From: a virus | Length of the DNA: 29,459 nt | Virus record (IMG/VR): IMGVR_UViG_3300023276_000798 | Location: 1 to 29,459 of that record | Reading direction: 5' to 3' (one strand) | Shown: positions 8,210 to 13,660 of the stretch, piece after piece | How the letters are laid out: each line of letters opens with the position of its first letter | Position numbering within the stretch: position 1 is the stretch's first letter | Translations under genes and position numbers: made by a program | The notes under the pieces: model-generated | What the model saw: only the letters and a program-made list of their open reading frames with translations | What the model was told of the DNA's origin: nothing | The model's database searches: none

Positions 8210-8506
8210 TTACTTTTCATCTCGTTTCAAATCTGCCCACTGCTCAGAAAAGCCGGCTATAAATGAATAAAATACAGATGGCCTATTTTCAGTGTACGGA
8301 TTAACTGCCCAACTTTTTACGTTAAATGGCCAGTCTGGATCTACTTCCTCGCCGTAAAAATGATTAATAGCGTGACGCATACCAATTTTGTACGCAGCAA
8401 TAACTTTATAATCAGGAGTATGCCAAGCTGGGATTTTTATTGTTTCTGTGTCGATTTTATATGATGTAATACACTCAAAATCATTGATCACTGTTGTTTC
8501 GCACAT
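8210..8506 (-). CDS. Hypothetical protein
   Basis: A soluble protein of 98 residues, counted from the ATG at 8506, which gives MCETTVINDFEC. A longer frame from 8572 has no ribosome site and would begin inside the promoter, so the shorter start is preferred. The visible content is mixed: a tryptophan-rich middle (PAWHTPDYKV, PDWPFNVKSW), a possible helix AAYKIGMRHAINHFYG and an acidic/basic end. I recognise no family. It is transcribed divergently from the Cro-like gene, and its likely promoter shares the palindrome at 8553-8566, so the two genes may be controlled together, as in phage switch regions. Confidence 0.6.
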   Translation of the reverse strand: MCETTVINDFECITSYKIDTETIKIPAWHTPDYKVIAAYKIGMRHAINHFYGEEVDPDWPFNVKSWAVNPYTENRPSVFYSFIAGFSEQWADLKRDEK

Positions 8507-8540
8507 ACACGGCTCTTTAATATTATTTGACAATGACAAC

Positions 8541-8577
8541 AATATAATATTAATATGTATACATATCAACATATAAT
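8541..8577. promoter_or_regulatory. Divergent overlapping promoters in a switch region
   Basis: Leftward: TTGATA (8569-8564), 17 bp, TATATT (8546-8541). Rightward: TTAATA (8550-8555), 16 bp, TATAAT (8572-8577). A TTGACA at 8527-8532 offers another rightward -35, with TTAATA at 8550-8555 as its -10. The palindrome at 8553-8566 lies in or against the spacers of both main promoters, so one bound repressor could block both. Confidence 0.5.
8553..8566. promoter_or_regulatory. Perfect 14-bp palindromic operator candidate
   Basis: ATATGTATACATAT reads identically on both strands and lies 32 bp upstream of the Cro-like gene, between divergent promoters. This is the size and place of a Cro/CI-type operator. 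Its AT richness lowers specificity, but a perfect 14-bp palindrome exactly here is unlikely to be incidental. Confidence 0.55.
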
Positions 8578-8597
8578 TTAAAAATAAAGGGGTTATT

Positions 8598-8843
8598 GTG
8601 GATTTTTTAGATGTATTAAAGAAAATAGAGCCGAACGTGTCGCAAATAGCGCGTGACGCAGGTTTAAAACGACAAGCAGTATATCTGTGGAAAGATGGAG
8701 GAATGCCGCGTCAGGTTGTTTTTGACCGCTTGCTTGCCACCGATAAATATAAAGCTGAACTGATAACGCTTAACTATGAATCATTGCGTGACGCTTCGCC
8801 ACTTGGCCGTCCTACAGGGTCTAAAAATAAAAGCAACACATAA
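8598..8843 (+). CDS. Cro-like helix-turn-helix DNA-binding protein
   Basis: An 81-residue protein with a Cro/YdaS-type helix-turn-helix: VSQIARDAGLKRQAVYLWK (about 14-32), followed by the GGMPRQVVFDRLL segment that in this class forms the next helix. The C-terminus is short, basic and probably disordered (GRPTGSKNKSNT). It starts at GTG 8598 with AAGGGG five bases upstream and is the only gene between its promoter and a strong terminator. The palindrome upstream suggests that it represses itself and the divergent gene. In temperate phages such proteins shut down early or repressor genes; no partner CI-type repressor with a peptidase domain is visible here, so its exact role is open. Confidence 0.75.
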   Translation: MDFLDVLKKIEPNVSQIARDAGLKRQAVYLWKDGGMPRQVVFDRLLATDKYKAELITLNYESLRDASPLGRPTGSKNKSNT

Positions 8844-8846
8844 TAA

Positions 8847-8872
8847 AAAAGCCGCTTAATTGCGGCTTTTGT
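8847..8872. terminator. Bidirectional terminator
   Basis: AAAAGCCGC (8847-8855) pairs with GCGGCTTTT (8862-8870), with T-runs on both strands. It separates the convergent Cro-like gene and the leftward gene ending at 8877. Confidence 0.8.
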
Positions 8873-8879
8873 TTAATTA
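8862..8879. repeat. Direct repeat copy 1 (18 bp)
   Basis: GCGGCTTTTGTTTAATTA here is identical to 9210-9227. The two copies bracket the leftward gene 8877-9185, and each forms the right arm of a hairpin. Confidence 0.8.
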
Positions 8880-9185
8880 CACCTCGGTAAAATTTTCTGC
8901 ATCCCATACCCTAGTTTGGTTTACATACGGCTCACCGTTTTTCTTGGTTTTGTGCACGCTAATTTCATAACCAACACCCCACCCGCTGTAACGTATCTCC
9001 GCAACAGTACAGACTCCTTCGTAATCAGATTTAACTTTCTGCCCAATAACAAACGGGCATTTATGTTCAGCGATAATCTGCTTTCTTTTGTGGACGTATT
9101 CGTTAGCGATCCTTATTTCTTCTTGCTTGATTGCAATCTCATTGCACTTGGATTCAATCTCTGCTTGTAGTTTTTTTATGTTCAT
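8877..9185 (-). CDS. Hypothetical protein, coiled coil plus SH3-like half
   Basis: The 102-residue product (from ATG 9185, giving MNIKKLQAEI) has an N-terminal helix of heptad-like character (about 1-42) and a C-terminal beta-rich half: FVIGQKVKSDYEGVCTVAEI, then GYEISVHKT. This looks like a small SH3-like barrel of the kind common in phage accessory proteins. A longer frame from a GTG at 9206 exists, but AAGGG lies eight bases before 9185, making that the better start. It is the last gene of the leftward operon and is bracketed by an 18-bp direct repeat. No function can be assigned. Confidence 0.6.
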   Translation of the reverse strand: MNIKKLQAEIESKCNEIAIKQEEIRIANEYVHKRKQIIAEHKCPFVIGQKVKSDYEGVCTVAEIRYSGWGVGYEISVHKTKKNGEPYVNQTRVWDAENFTEV

Positions 9186-9209
9186 TTCAAAGCCCTTACG
9201 CCGCACAAG

Positions 9210-9227
9210 GCGGCTTTTGTTTAATTA
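9210..9227. repeat. Direct repeat copy 2 (18 bp), right arm of a hairpin
   Basis: The copy of 8862-8879 begins here. With GCCGC at 9200-9204 and loop ACAAG it forms a 5-bp hairpin followed by TTTT on the plus strand. No rightward gene precedes it, so it looks like a duplicated terminator end rather than one in use. Confidence 0.75.
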
Positions 9228-9260
9228 AAACGCTTCTTGCGCTTGCGTAGGAAAAAATAT

Positions 9261-9518
9261 TTACTCATCATCAACCAATTTCTCTTCTAGCGCCTCGATA
9301 ATATCCTCTTCAAGCGCTTCAATTAGAAAATCAATGTTATCAAGCGCACCATCATCACTGACAATACTAGCGCTTTCGATTATCCATTCGTCAGGATCCT
9401 CTGGGTAACAGTTTTCTGGTAGCGCGTACAACTTGGCCGGTCTACCTTTGGTAAACGAATAACCAACTTCTAAAGTAAAATCATATCCATTAATAACAAT
9501 ATTAATCTGTTTAAGCAT
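9261..9518 (-). CDS. Hypothetical acidic phage protein
   Basis: An 85-residue acidic protein. The N-terminal half looks beta-stranded (INIVINGYDFTLEVGYSF) and carries the block RPAKLYALPENCYPEDPDEW. A proline/glutamate segment of the PPExCYPxExxE kind recurs in small phage proteins of unknown function, so this is probably a genuine conserved phage gene, though I cannot name a family. The C-terminus is strongly acidic and helical (IEALEEDIIEALEEKLVDDE). AAGGA lies at a usual distance from ATG 9518. Confidence 0.6.
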   Translation of the reverse strand: MLKQINIVINGYDFTLEVGYSFTKGRPAKLYALPENCYPEDPDEWIIESASIVSDDGALDNIDFLIEALEEDIIEALEEKLVDDE

Positions 9519-9534
9519 GGTTTTTTCCTTTTGT

Positions 9535-9786
9535 TTATTTGCTATTATTCAACTTATCCAAATCCCACTGCGTAGGCGCATCGTTTACCGCATAGCCTCC
9601 GTAGATTGCCGCAACATCTGCGACTTTATTAACATGTATTGTGTCCGTGATTTCCACAACAACTGCGGAGCCCATTTCAGTATCGTGCGCGTTTTTTATG
9701 CCTTCCGCTGTTAGCATATCTGCTGCTTTTTGTGGCATGTCGGAAAGTGGAAAATTATATTTAACTATTTGAGTTTGCATTTTCAT
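9535..9786 (-). CDS. Hypothetical protein
   Basis: An 83-residue soluble protein with alternating helix/strand character (SDMPQKAADMLTAEGIKNAH, then GSAVVVEITDTIHV). No cysteines, membrane segments or known motifs are visible. The ATG at 9786 follows GGAG by about eight bases, and the gene starts two bases after the stop of the 55-residue gene upstream, so it is part of the leftward operon. Family unknown. Confidence 0.6.
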   Translation of the reverse strand: MKMQTQIVKYNFPLSDMPQKAADMLTAEGIKNAHDTEMGSAVVVEITDTIHVNKVADVAAIYGGYAVNDAPTQWDLDKLNNSK

Positions 9787-9788
9787 GG

Positions 9789-9956
9789 TTATTCTCCGTT
9801 GGTCTTGATTAGATTTATGAACTGTTCTAGCGTGTACCAGTCGCCTAGATAGCTCTCTATTACTTCGCGCTCATAATCAGTGAGCAATTTTAAATCAGAT
9901 AAAGCTTTTGTAGCTGATTTCAGTGCTGTTTGTGCTTCTTGTGATAATTCATCCAT
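9789..9956 (-). CDS. Small hypothetical protein (55 aa)
   Basis: A short frame of 55 residues, MDELSQEAQTALKSATKALS... ending NLIKTNGE. It is mostly helical with an acidic start and the segment LTDYEREVIESYLGDWYTLE. The start is supported by GGAG eight bases upstream and by overlap of its ATG with the end of the preceding gene (9949-9956). It fills what would otherwise be a gap in the leftward operon. Family unknown. Confidence 0.6.
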   Translation of the reverse strand: MDELSQEAQTALKSATKALSDLKLLTDYEREVIESYLGDWYTLEQFINLIKTNGE

Positions 9957-10194
9957 TCAAATATCTCCATGAGTTCCCGCCAATGTGCTGACAGGGTTTG
10001 CCAACCGGCATGCAATACGATTCAAGGCCATACTCAAGATTGAGCTTGTTAAGCCCGGCTAGTACGTCAACAACTTTGTAATGCTTTCCTGCTTTAACGT
10101 ATGAGCAGCCATCGTAATCAGTAACAACAAACCGCTTGTTAATAACGCGCTGGTTTCGTGTGCGGCGTGGGCCGCGTTTGGTTTTTGTTTTCAT
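9949..10194 (-). CDS. Hypothetical basic protein
   Basis: An 81-residue protein with a strongly basic N-terminus (MKTKTKRGPRRTRNQRVINK), then a beta-type segment RFVVTDYDGCSYVKAGKHYKV and a C-terminal MPVGKPCQHIGGNSWRYL. The start at 10194 is supported by GGGGGAG just upstream and by the ATGA overlap with the preceding gene's stop; a TTG eight codons earlier is less likely. The basic tail could bind nucleic acid, but nothing more specific is visible. Confidence 0.6.
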   Translation of the reverse strand: MKTKTKRGPRRTRNQRVINKRFVVTDYDGCSYVKAGKHYKVVDVLAGLNKLNLEYGLESYCMPVGKPCQHIGGNSWRYLNG

Positions 10195-10382
10195 AACTCC
10201 CCCACTTTTAAAGAACAATCCGGCCCATTAACTTCAATGTCGATTCGCTCATACCCTGCATCAGTAAAGCCCTTAATACATACGCTTGACGCTTTGTAGT
10301 CGTGCATCTGCTGCATAAACAACGGTGCGACATGGTACCAAGTTAATGCCGCCAAACTTAAAGGTAATATTAAACGTCTCAT
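10191..10382 (-). CDS. Small exported or membrane-anchored hypothetical protein
   Basis: A 63-residue protein with an N-terminal MRRLILPLSLAALTWYHVAP, a positive start and a hydrophobic core like a signal peptide or single membrane anchor. The remainder is polar, with two cysteines (CIKGF and PDCSL) that could form a disulfide in the periplasm. It begins after AAGGA and has a near-perfect promoter (10442-10414) just upstream. Its location beside another exported protein (10431-10907) suggests a small envelope-directed set. Confidence 0.6.
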   Translation of the reverse strand: MRRLILPLSLAALTWYHVAPLFMQQMHDYKASSVCIKGFTDAGYERIDIEVNGPDCSLKVGEL

Positions 10383-10413
10383 TTTCAGTCCTTGTTAATT
10401 AGTGAATAACGTA

Positions 10414-10442
10414 AAGATATAACTACGCGCCTAATGTGTCAA
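10414..10442 (-). promoter_or_regulatory. Internal promoter for the left end of the leftward operon
   Basis: TTGACA (10442-10437), 17 bp, TATCTT (10419-10414) on the minus strand. The -35 lies in the extended sequence AATAACTTGACA, at the last codons of the upstream gene. The same 12-mer occurs at three other promoters in this window. Confidence 0.7.
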
Positions 10443-10907
10443 GTTATTAAATGAGTACGTTAGATAAAACATTGCTACAGTCGGCGCGATAGCTACGGAA
10501 AACGCAAGTGATTTATCAAATGGCGCATAATCAACAGAAACGGCCACAACAGGCGCTATACCGACTTCACTACAGTTAACTGGCGTCAGTGTATGATCAT
10601 TATTTGTTACGCTGTTAGAGCATTTATAGCCTGTTGCTGCGCCAATGTTTAGCGACAAAGAAAGCCGATCATTGACTTTGTAATCAGGTGTATAAGTTAA
10701 ATACACCGACTTTTTACCCCAGGAATTTTTAGAAACATAAATAGCCTGCACATCAAACAACTCAACACCAACAGCCGGGTTATTTTCGTTCAACATCTCA
10801 TGGCTCTTTTCGCTTAAGTGGCGGGAGCCTATGCCGATGATTAGCTTTGGCTTCGCGCTAACTGTAAATGATGCGATTATGAGCACGGCTGTTATTAGTT
10901 TTTTCAT
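10431..10907 (-). CDS. Exported protein, probable small outer-membrane beta-barrel
   Basis: This 158-residue protein starts with a clear signal peptide (MKKLITAVLIIASFTVSA, then KP). The mature part has alternating hydrophobic/polar strands and the elements GIGSRHLSEKSHEMLNENNP, AVGVELFDVQAIYVSKNSWGKKSVYL and NIGAATGY, a pattern like small PagP/YfaZ-type outer-membrane barrels. Two cysteines (in GYKCSN and VNCSEV) may pair. It lies directly after a terminator and so may have its own transcript. Phages often encode small envelope proteins that block adsorption by related phages; superinfection exclusion or surface alteration is therefore a reasonable guess, not a demonstrated role. Confidence 0.6.
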   Translation of the reverse strand: MKKLITAVLIIASFTVSAKPKLIIGIGSRHLSEKSHEMLNENNPAVGVELFDVQAIYVSKNSWGKKSVYLTYTPDYKVNDRLSLSLNIGAATGYKCSNSVTNNDHTLTPVNCSEVGIAPVVAVSVDYAPFDKSLAFSVAIAPTVAMFYLTYSFNNLTH

Positions 10908-10920
10908 AATTTTGCCTTAT

Positions 10921-10942
10921 CAAAAGCCCGAATTAACGGGCT
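10921..10942 (-). terminator. Leftward terminator
   Basis: On the minus strand AGCCCG (10942-10937) and CGGGCT (10930-10925) pair around loop TTAATT and are followed by TTTTG. It comes right after the stop of the coiled-coil gene ending at 10951. Confidence 0.7.
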
Positions 10943-10950
10943 ATTGATTA

Positions 10951-11670
10951 TTAATTAACAAGCTTCAACACTCTATCAGTGAATTGATAACCATCGTCGC
11001 GGGCAATACGATCAAAGCTGGTAATAAAATCAACGTGTTCATCTTCAAGTTTAAAGTTGTGACTACGTGGCTGCGTTACAACACCTTCTTGATTTACACC
11101 GAGAATCTTCATATTCCCGGCCTTATCCATTATCACCAAGTTCACTTGCTTTTCAATCTTGCCGCCCTCGGTGATATTGGTCTTACTAGGGAAAATTGTA
11201 AAATTATATTTCCCAATTTCCTTAAAGCCAGTTAGCCTTAGTCGAGCAATGTCTGATTTGTTAATAGCTATCTCTTTTCTATAGTCACGACAATCTTTTG
11301 TAAGAGATTCAATTCTAGCCATTTGTTTTTTACTGCTTTCTGCGTGTTTTACCTTTAATTTTTTAAGCGATTTGTTATCATTGCGGAGCTGTTTAATCTC
11401 TTTGCTGTCAGCCTTAAGTCTAATATTCTCAGATTCGAGTTTAGCTGTATAGGCAACAGCTTTTAACCCTTGATCGGCAATTAGCTTGATATTGTGCTCT
11501 AAACGCGTCTTGTCTGCCTCAAGCTTTTTAATCTCTTCCTGGTTATTTTCAACAACGTCACACGCTTCGTCATATTCGTTCAGAGTGGTGCTGTGGTACG
11601 TTACAAGTCTATCTATTAATTGGACTTGGCTCAATTCGCCGGATTGAATTTTATTGATTATGTTTTGCAT
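10951..11670 (-). CDS. Coiled-coil hypothetical protein
   Basis: The 239-residue product has a long coiled coil at about residues 40-145, rich in K, E and L heptads, followed by a globular C-terminal half (about 150-239) with strands such as YNFTIFPSKTNI and QVNLVIMDKAGNMKILGVN. It lacks any signal peptide, membrane segment or catalytic motif that I recognise. It is preceded by AGGA before ATG 11670 and followed by a terminator, so it closes the upstream half of the leftward operon. A scaffold or oligomeric adaptor role would suit the shape, but no function can be named. Confidence 0.65.
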   Translation of the reverse strand: MQNIINKIQSGELSQVQLIDRLVTYHSTTLNEYDEACDVVENNQEEIKKLEADKTRLEHNIKLIADQGLKAVAYTAKLESENIRLKADSKEIKQLRNDNKSLKKLKVKHAESSKKQMARIESLTKDCRDYRKEIAINKSDIARLRLTGFKEIGKYNFTIFPSKTNITEGGKIEKQVNLVIMDKAGNMKILGVNQEGVVTQPRSHNFKLEDEHVDFITSFDRIARDDGYQFTDRVLKLVN

Positions 11671-11695
11671 GTTATTTTCCTGTTAGTTAGTTTGA

Positions 11696-11986
11696 TTACG
11701 CTTCGTAAATGACATTAAGATCTAATTTAAAAGCTAGCGCGTGCTCTGCTAGTGCCCCGTTGCTAAGTTTCCAACCTTTCAGCATATACATAGATTTTGA
11801 TGCGATAACCATCTGCTGACAGATGCTCATATATTGCGCGTCTGTTAGCCCGTTAGGTAGCATTGCTGGGTTTAATACGTTATAGCCTCGGCTTTCTAAA
11901 GCGCGGCCGCATTCGATGAATGCAGCGCGATTAAAGTTTTTATGCCCGGTCATAGGGCCTGATAAATACACTGTTCCTTTGTTCAT
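11696..11986 (-). CDS. DUF4406 / nucleoside deoxyribosyltransferase-like protein
   Basis: A 96-residue protein with the hallmarks of the phage DUF4406 family, related to nucleoside 2-deoxyribosyltransferases: YLSGPMTG at 7-14, a short helix, GYNVLNPA at 34-41 and MLKGWKLSNGALAEHALA at 68-85 with the conserved glutamate E81. True transferases exchange bases on deoxynucleosides. In this protein the usual aspartate in the D-x-x-x-x-L-x-GW segment appears to be serine, so activity is uncertain. ATG 11986 follows AGGAG, and the longer frame from 12031 lies inside the XRE gene without a ribosome site. It overlaps the XRE gene by 47 bp in another frame. A role in nucleotide metabolism is inferred. 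Confidence 0.75.
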   Translation of the reverse strand: MNKGTVYLSGPMTGHKNFNRAAFIECGRALESRGYNVLNPAMLPNGLTDAQYMSICQQMVIASKSMYMLKGWKLSNGALAEHALAFKLDLNVIYEA

Positions 11987-12200
11987 TTTCCTGCTCCTTA
12001 ATTTTCTGCGCCCTATCAACAATATCTGCAACGCTAATATTTAAAGCGCGGGCCACTTTGTTTAATGTTCGCCAAGTTGGATTGGAATCGTCTGAGCAAA
12101 GCTTGTTAACTACAGACCTGCCTATCATCATTCTGGCGGCTAATTTGTACTGGCTGCACCCTGATAGCTCAAGGTGCCATAGGATCGCTGGGCCGATCAT
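11940..12200 (-). CDS. XRE-family transcription regulator
   Basis: An 86-residue protein with a Cro/C1-type helix-turn-helix: SQYKLAARMMIGRSVVNKLC (16-35), followed by the family's usual continuation PTWRTLNKVARALNISVADIV (41-61). It has only the DNA-binding domain, with a charged tail (QKIKEQENEQRN). The ATG at 12200 overlaps the stop of the gene before it (TAATG), so both come from the promoter upstream of 12400, which contains an imperfect inverted repeat at 12449-12470. Self-regulation at that site is a reasonable inference. The domain resembles plasmid and phage repressors without a peptidase domain. Confidence 0.8.
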   Translation of the reverse strand: MIGPAILWHLELSGCSQYKLAARMMIGRSVVNKLCSDDSNPTWRTLNKVARALNISVADIVDRAQKIKEQENEQRNSVFIRPYDRA

Positions 12201-12400
12201 TAGGCTCTCATCGCTACAAATTTTTGAACAGTTTTTAATGTTCTTGCTTTTTTACCACCGGCACTAAGTCTGCCTTCTACTGCTGCGTAAATAGTGTTGT
12301 CAGTAAAAACGAAATCAGAATCCCCACAAGTAAATTTAACATCGCCGTTTGATAATGTTCCGTTATATTCAGTTGCGATTTTTTCAGCTAGGTTAGTCAT
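12200..12400 (-). CDS. Hypothetical protein (66 aa), coupled to the XRE regulator
   Basis: A 66-residue protein (MTNLAEKIATEYNGTLSNGD...) with a strand-rich middle (VKFTCGDSDFVFTDNTIYAAVEG) and a basic C-terminal helix. It is first in a two-gene unit with the XRE regulator, overlapping its start as TAATG, and has AAGGA before its ATG. The coupling resembles toxin-antitoxin or regulator-cofactor pairs, but no toxin family is recognised. Confidence 0.6.
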   Translation of the reverse strand: MTNLAEKIATEYNGTLSNGDVKFTCGDSDFVFTDNTIYAAVEGRLSAGGKKARTLKTVQKFVAMRA

Positions 12401-12438
12401 AATGTTTTTCCTTTTGTGTATTTGCTTTCGATGTAAAT

Positions 12439-12467
12439 ATATTAATATACGTTCACTTAAAAGTAAA
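12439..12467 (-). promoter_or_regulatory. Promoter of the 12400 gene / XRE regulator pair
   Basis: TTTACT (12467-12462), 17 bp, TAATAT (12444-12439) on the minus strand, 39 bp upstream of the start at 12400. The -35 lies inside the inverted repeat 12449-12470, the expected place for an operator. Confidence 0.5.
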
Positions 12468-12470
12468 CGT
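12449..12470. promoter_or_regulatory. Operator-like inverted repeat
   Basis: ACGTTCACTT (12449-12458) and AAGTAAACGT (12461-12470) are inverted copies with one mismatch in ten, separated by two bases. The repeat covers the -35 and early spacer of the promoter for the XRE regulator unit. Confidence 0.55.
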
Positions 12471-12485
12471 TATTTGCAAATTAAT

Positions 12486-12890
12486 TTAAAATAATTCGCC
12501 TCTGGTTTCAACTGTACCAGGCTTACCGATTAATCCATTCCCCCACGGAGTTCTTTTTATTACTATTTTTTTAGGTTTTACCGGAGCATCTACCGCCCTG
12601 CGCCCCCTTCTGTATTTGTTCTCTTTTTTCTGTATGCCAAACTTAAGCAATAGTCCATACTGCTCTCTATTGATTCCGTATACCTTGCACTTTCCATAGC
12701 TCAACACGTCTAAAATCCCGGCCTTTGCGAATATATTTAACCTGTGTCGTATTGCTGCGACATCCATAAAGATACCTGCGTCATCCATCCATTTGCATAG
12801 CGTTTTATTTGTCATTTCTAAAGTTTCATCGGTAAGCTTTGCGTCGATAACTTCCGCTATTTGTTCTGTTTTTATTTGCGTGTTTTTCAT
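12486..12890 (-). CDS. Putative winged-helix DNA-binding protein
   Basis: A 134-residue protein whose first 75 residues look like a winged helix: MTNKTLCKWMDDAGIFMDVAAIRHRLNIFAKAGILDVLSYGKCKVY has the helix-turn-helix, recognition helix and beta-wing order. A strongly basic linker (KKENKYRRGRRAVDAPVKPKK) follows, typical of proteins that bind DNA. It starts at 12890 with AGGAG upstream; a possible weak promoter (TTTTAA, 17 bp, TATAAT) lies before it. It may regulate the early region or take part in replication. No named family is recognised. Confidence 0.6.
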   Translation of the reverse strand: MKNTQIKTEQIAEVIDAKLTDETLEMTNKTLCKWMDDAGIFMDVAAIRHRLNIFAKAGILDVLSYGKCKVYGINREQYGLLLKFGIQKKENKYRRGRRAVDAPVKPKKIVIKRTPWGNGLIGKPGTVETRGELF

Positions 12891-12944
12891 TGGTTTTTGC
12901 TCCTTTTAATTACTTGATACAAATATTAATTATAAAACCCTCGC

Positions 12945-13205
12945 TTATTTATTAAAAACTGCGAACTTTTTCGCTATGTAAATTCGCAGACGGTTGTTTG
13001 CTGCAAACCGCGCCTTACCATCTTTACGATGCGGAGCTGGTTCTGCGTTATGCGCTTTAACAAAAACATTGTTATAAGCAAAGCACACCTTACCGCGCTC
13101 GTCCTGCTGTAGAGTGGATAACTTGCTATCAATCCACTCTGCATCATCTTTATGATGGTGTTGCGGCATTTCAAGTGTTATGCGCTTCGGTTTGTGGTAT
13201 GCCAT
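12945..13205 (-). CDS. Hypothetical basic protein
   Basis: An 86-residue basic protein beginning MAYHKPKRITLEMPQHHHKD. It contains a histidine cluster (HHH at 16-18), a WIDSKLSTLQQDERGKVCF segment and a C-terminal basic helix (RFAANNRLRIYIAKKFAVF). It overlaps the end of the VRR-NUC gene by 28 bp in another frame, which suggests translational coupling with the nuclease. No family is recognised; a small nucleic-acid binding partner is possible. Confidence 0.55.
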   Translation of the reverse strand: MAYHKPKRITLEMPQHHHKDDAEWIDSKLSTLQQDERGKVCFAYNNVFVKAHNAEPAPHRKDGKARFAANNRLRIYIAKKFAVFNK

Positions 13206-13597
13206 GCTCTTACCGCCTCAATTGCACCAATGGCACTACATGCCACACAAGCAAAAGCGCCTTGATTATGGCTATCAATAAGATATTTGATTTGCTTGTC
13301 GCTAATACTGCTTTTTGTGTGATCACGCCGTTTAAGCTCGATAAGGATTGGCGGGCAGCACGGAATTACAATATCGCTTGCACCGGTATTCATGCCTTCC
13401 TGCTTTTGCTGATAACCTTGGCGCTTAGTGCGTTTACCTTCATTGCGAATATGTACGGCAATATCTGCCAGCTCAGGAAATTCAATGCGCAGCAGCTTTA
13501 AAAAACTGATCTGCTCAGCTGATTCTACCGGGCATGCGCCGCGCCAGCTTGTATCGCCAAAAATGGTTATTGATTGTGGTATTTTTTTTAGGTTCAC
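13178..13597 (-). CDS. VRR-NUC domain nuclease
   Basis: VRR-NUC proteins are PD-(D/E)xK nucleases, often acting on branched or forked DNA; phages encode them as single-domain proteins. This 139-residue protein has a glutamate in the first helix (E25/E28), the IRNEGKRTKRQG segment, the catalytic GASDIVIP with D75, and IELKR with E87 and K89, followed by the SDKQIKYLIDSHNQGAFACV helix-strand. All key elements are in order and the length suits the stand-alone domain. The start is GTG 13597 with GGAG upstream, behind a consensus promoter at 13656-13628. It probably resolves replication or recombination intermediates. Confidence 0.85.
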   Translation of the reverse strand: MNLKKIPQSITIFGDTSWRGACPVESAEQISFLKLLRIEFPELADIAVHIRNEGKRTKRQGYQQKQEGMNTGASDIVIPCCPPILIELKRRDHTKSSISDKQIKYLIDSHNQGAFACVACSAIGAIEAVRAWHTTNRSA

Positions 13598-13627
13598 TTT
13601 CTTCGCTCCGTTAAATACTATTTATTA

Positions 13628-13656
13628 AAAATAACTTTACATGCTTATTATGTCAA
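13628..13656 (-). promoter_or_regulatory. Promoter for the leftward operon starting with VRR-NUC
   Basis: TTGACA (13656-13651), 17 bp, TATTTT (13633-13628) on the minus strand, 31 bp before GTG 13597. The -35 is in AATAACTTGACA, shared with three other promoters, and the spacer holds ATGTAAAGT, forming an inverted half-site with ACTTGACAT. Confidence 0.7.
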
Positions 13657-13660
13657 GTTA

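Noticed and set aside
8507-8572. N-terminal extension MLICIHINIILLSLSNNIKE for the gene ending at 8210
   Set aside because: It has no ribosome site and would lie over the divergent promoters and palindrome; the ATG at 8506 is preferred.
9200-9218. A working rightward terminator at the second copy of the 18-bp repeat
   Set aside because: The hairpin has only five pairs and no rightward gene precedes it; I report it as a duplicated element instead.
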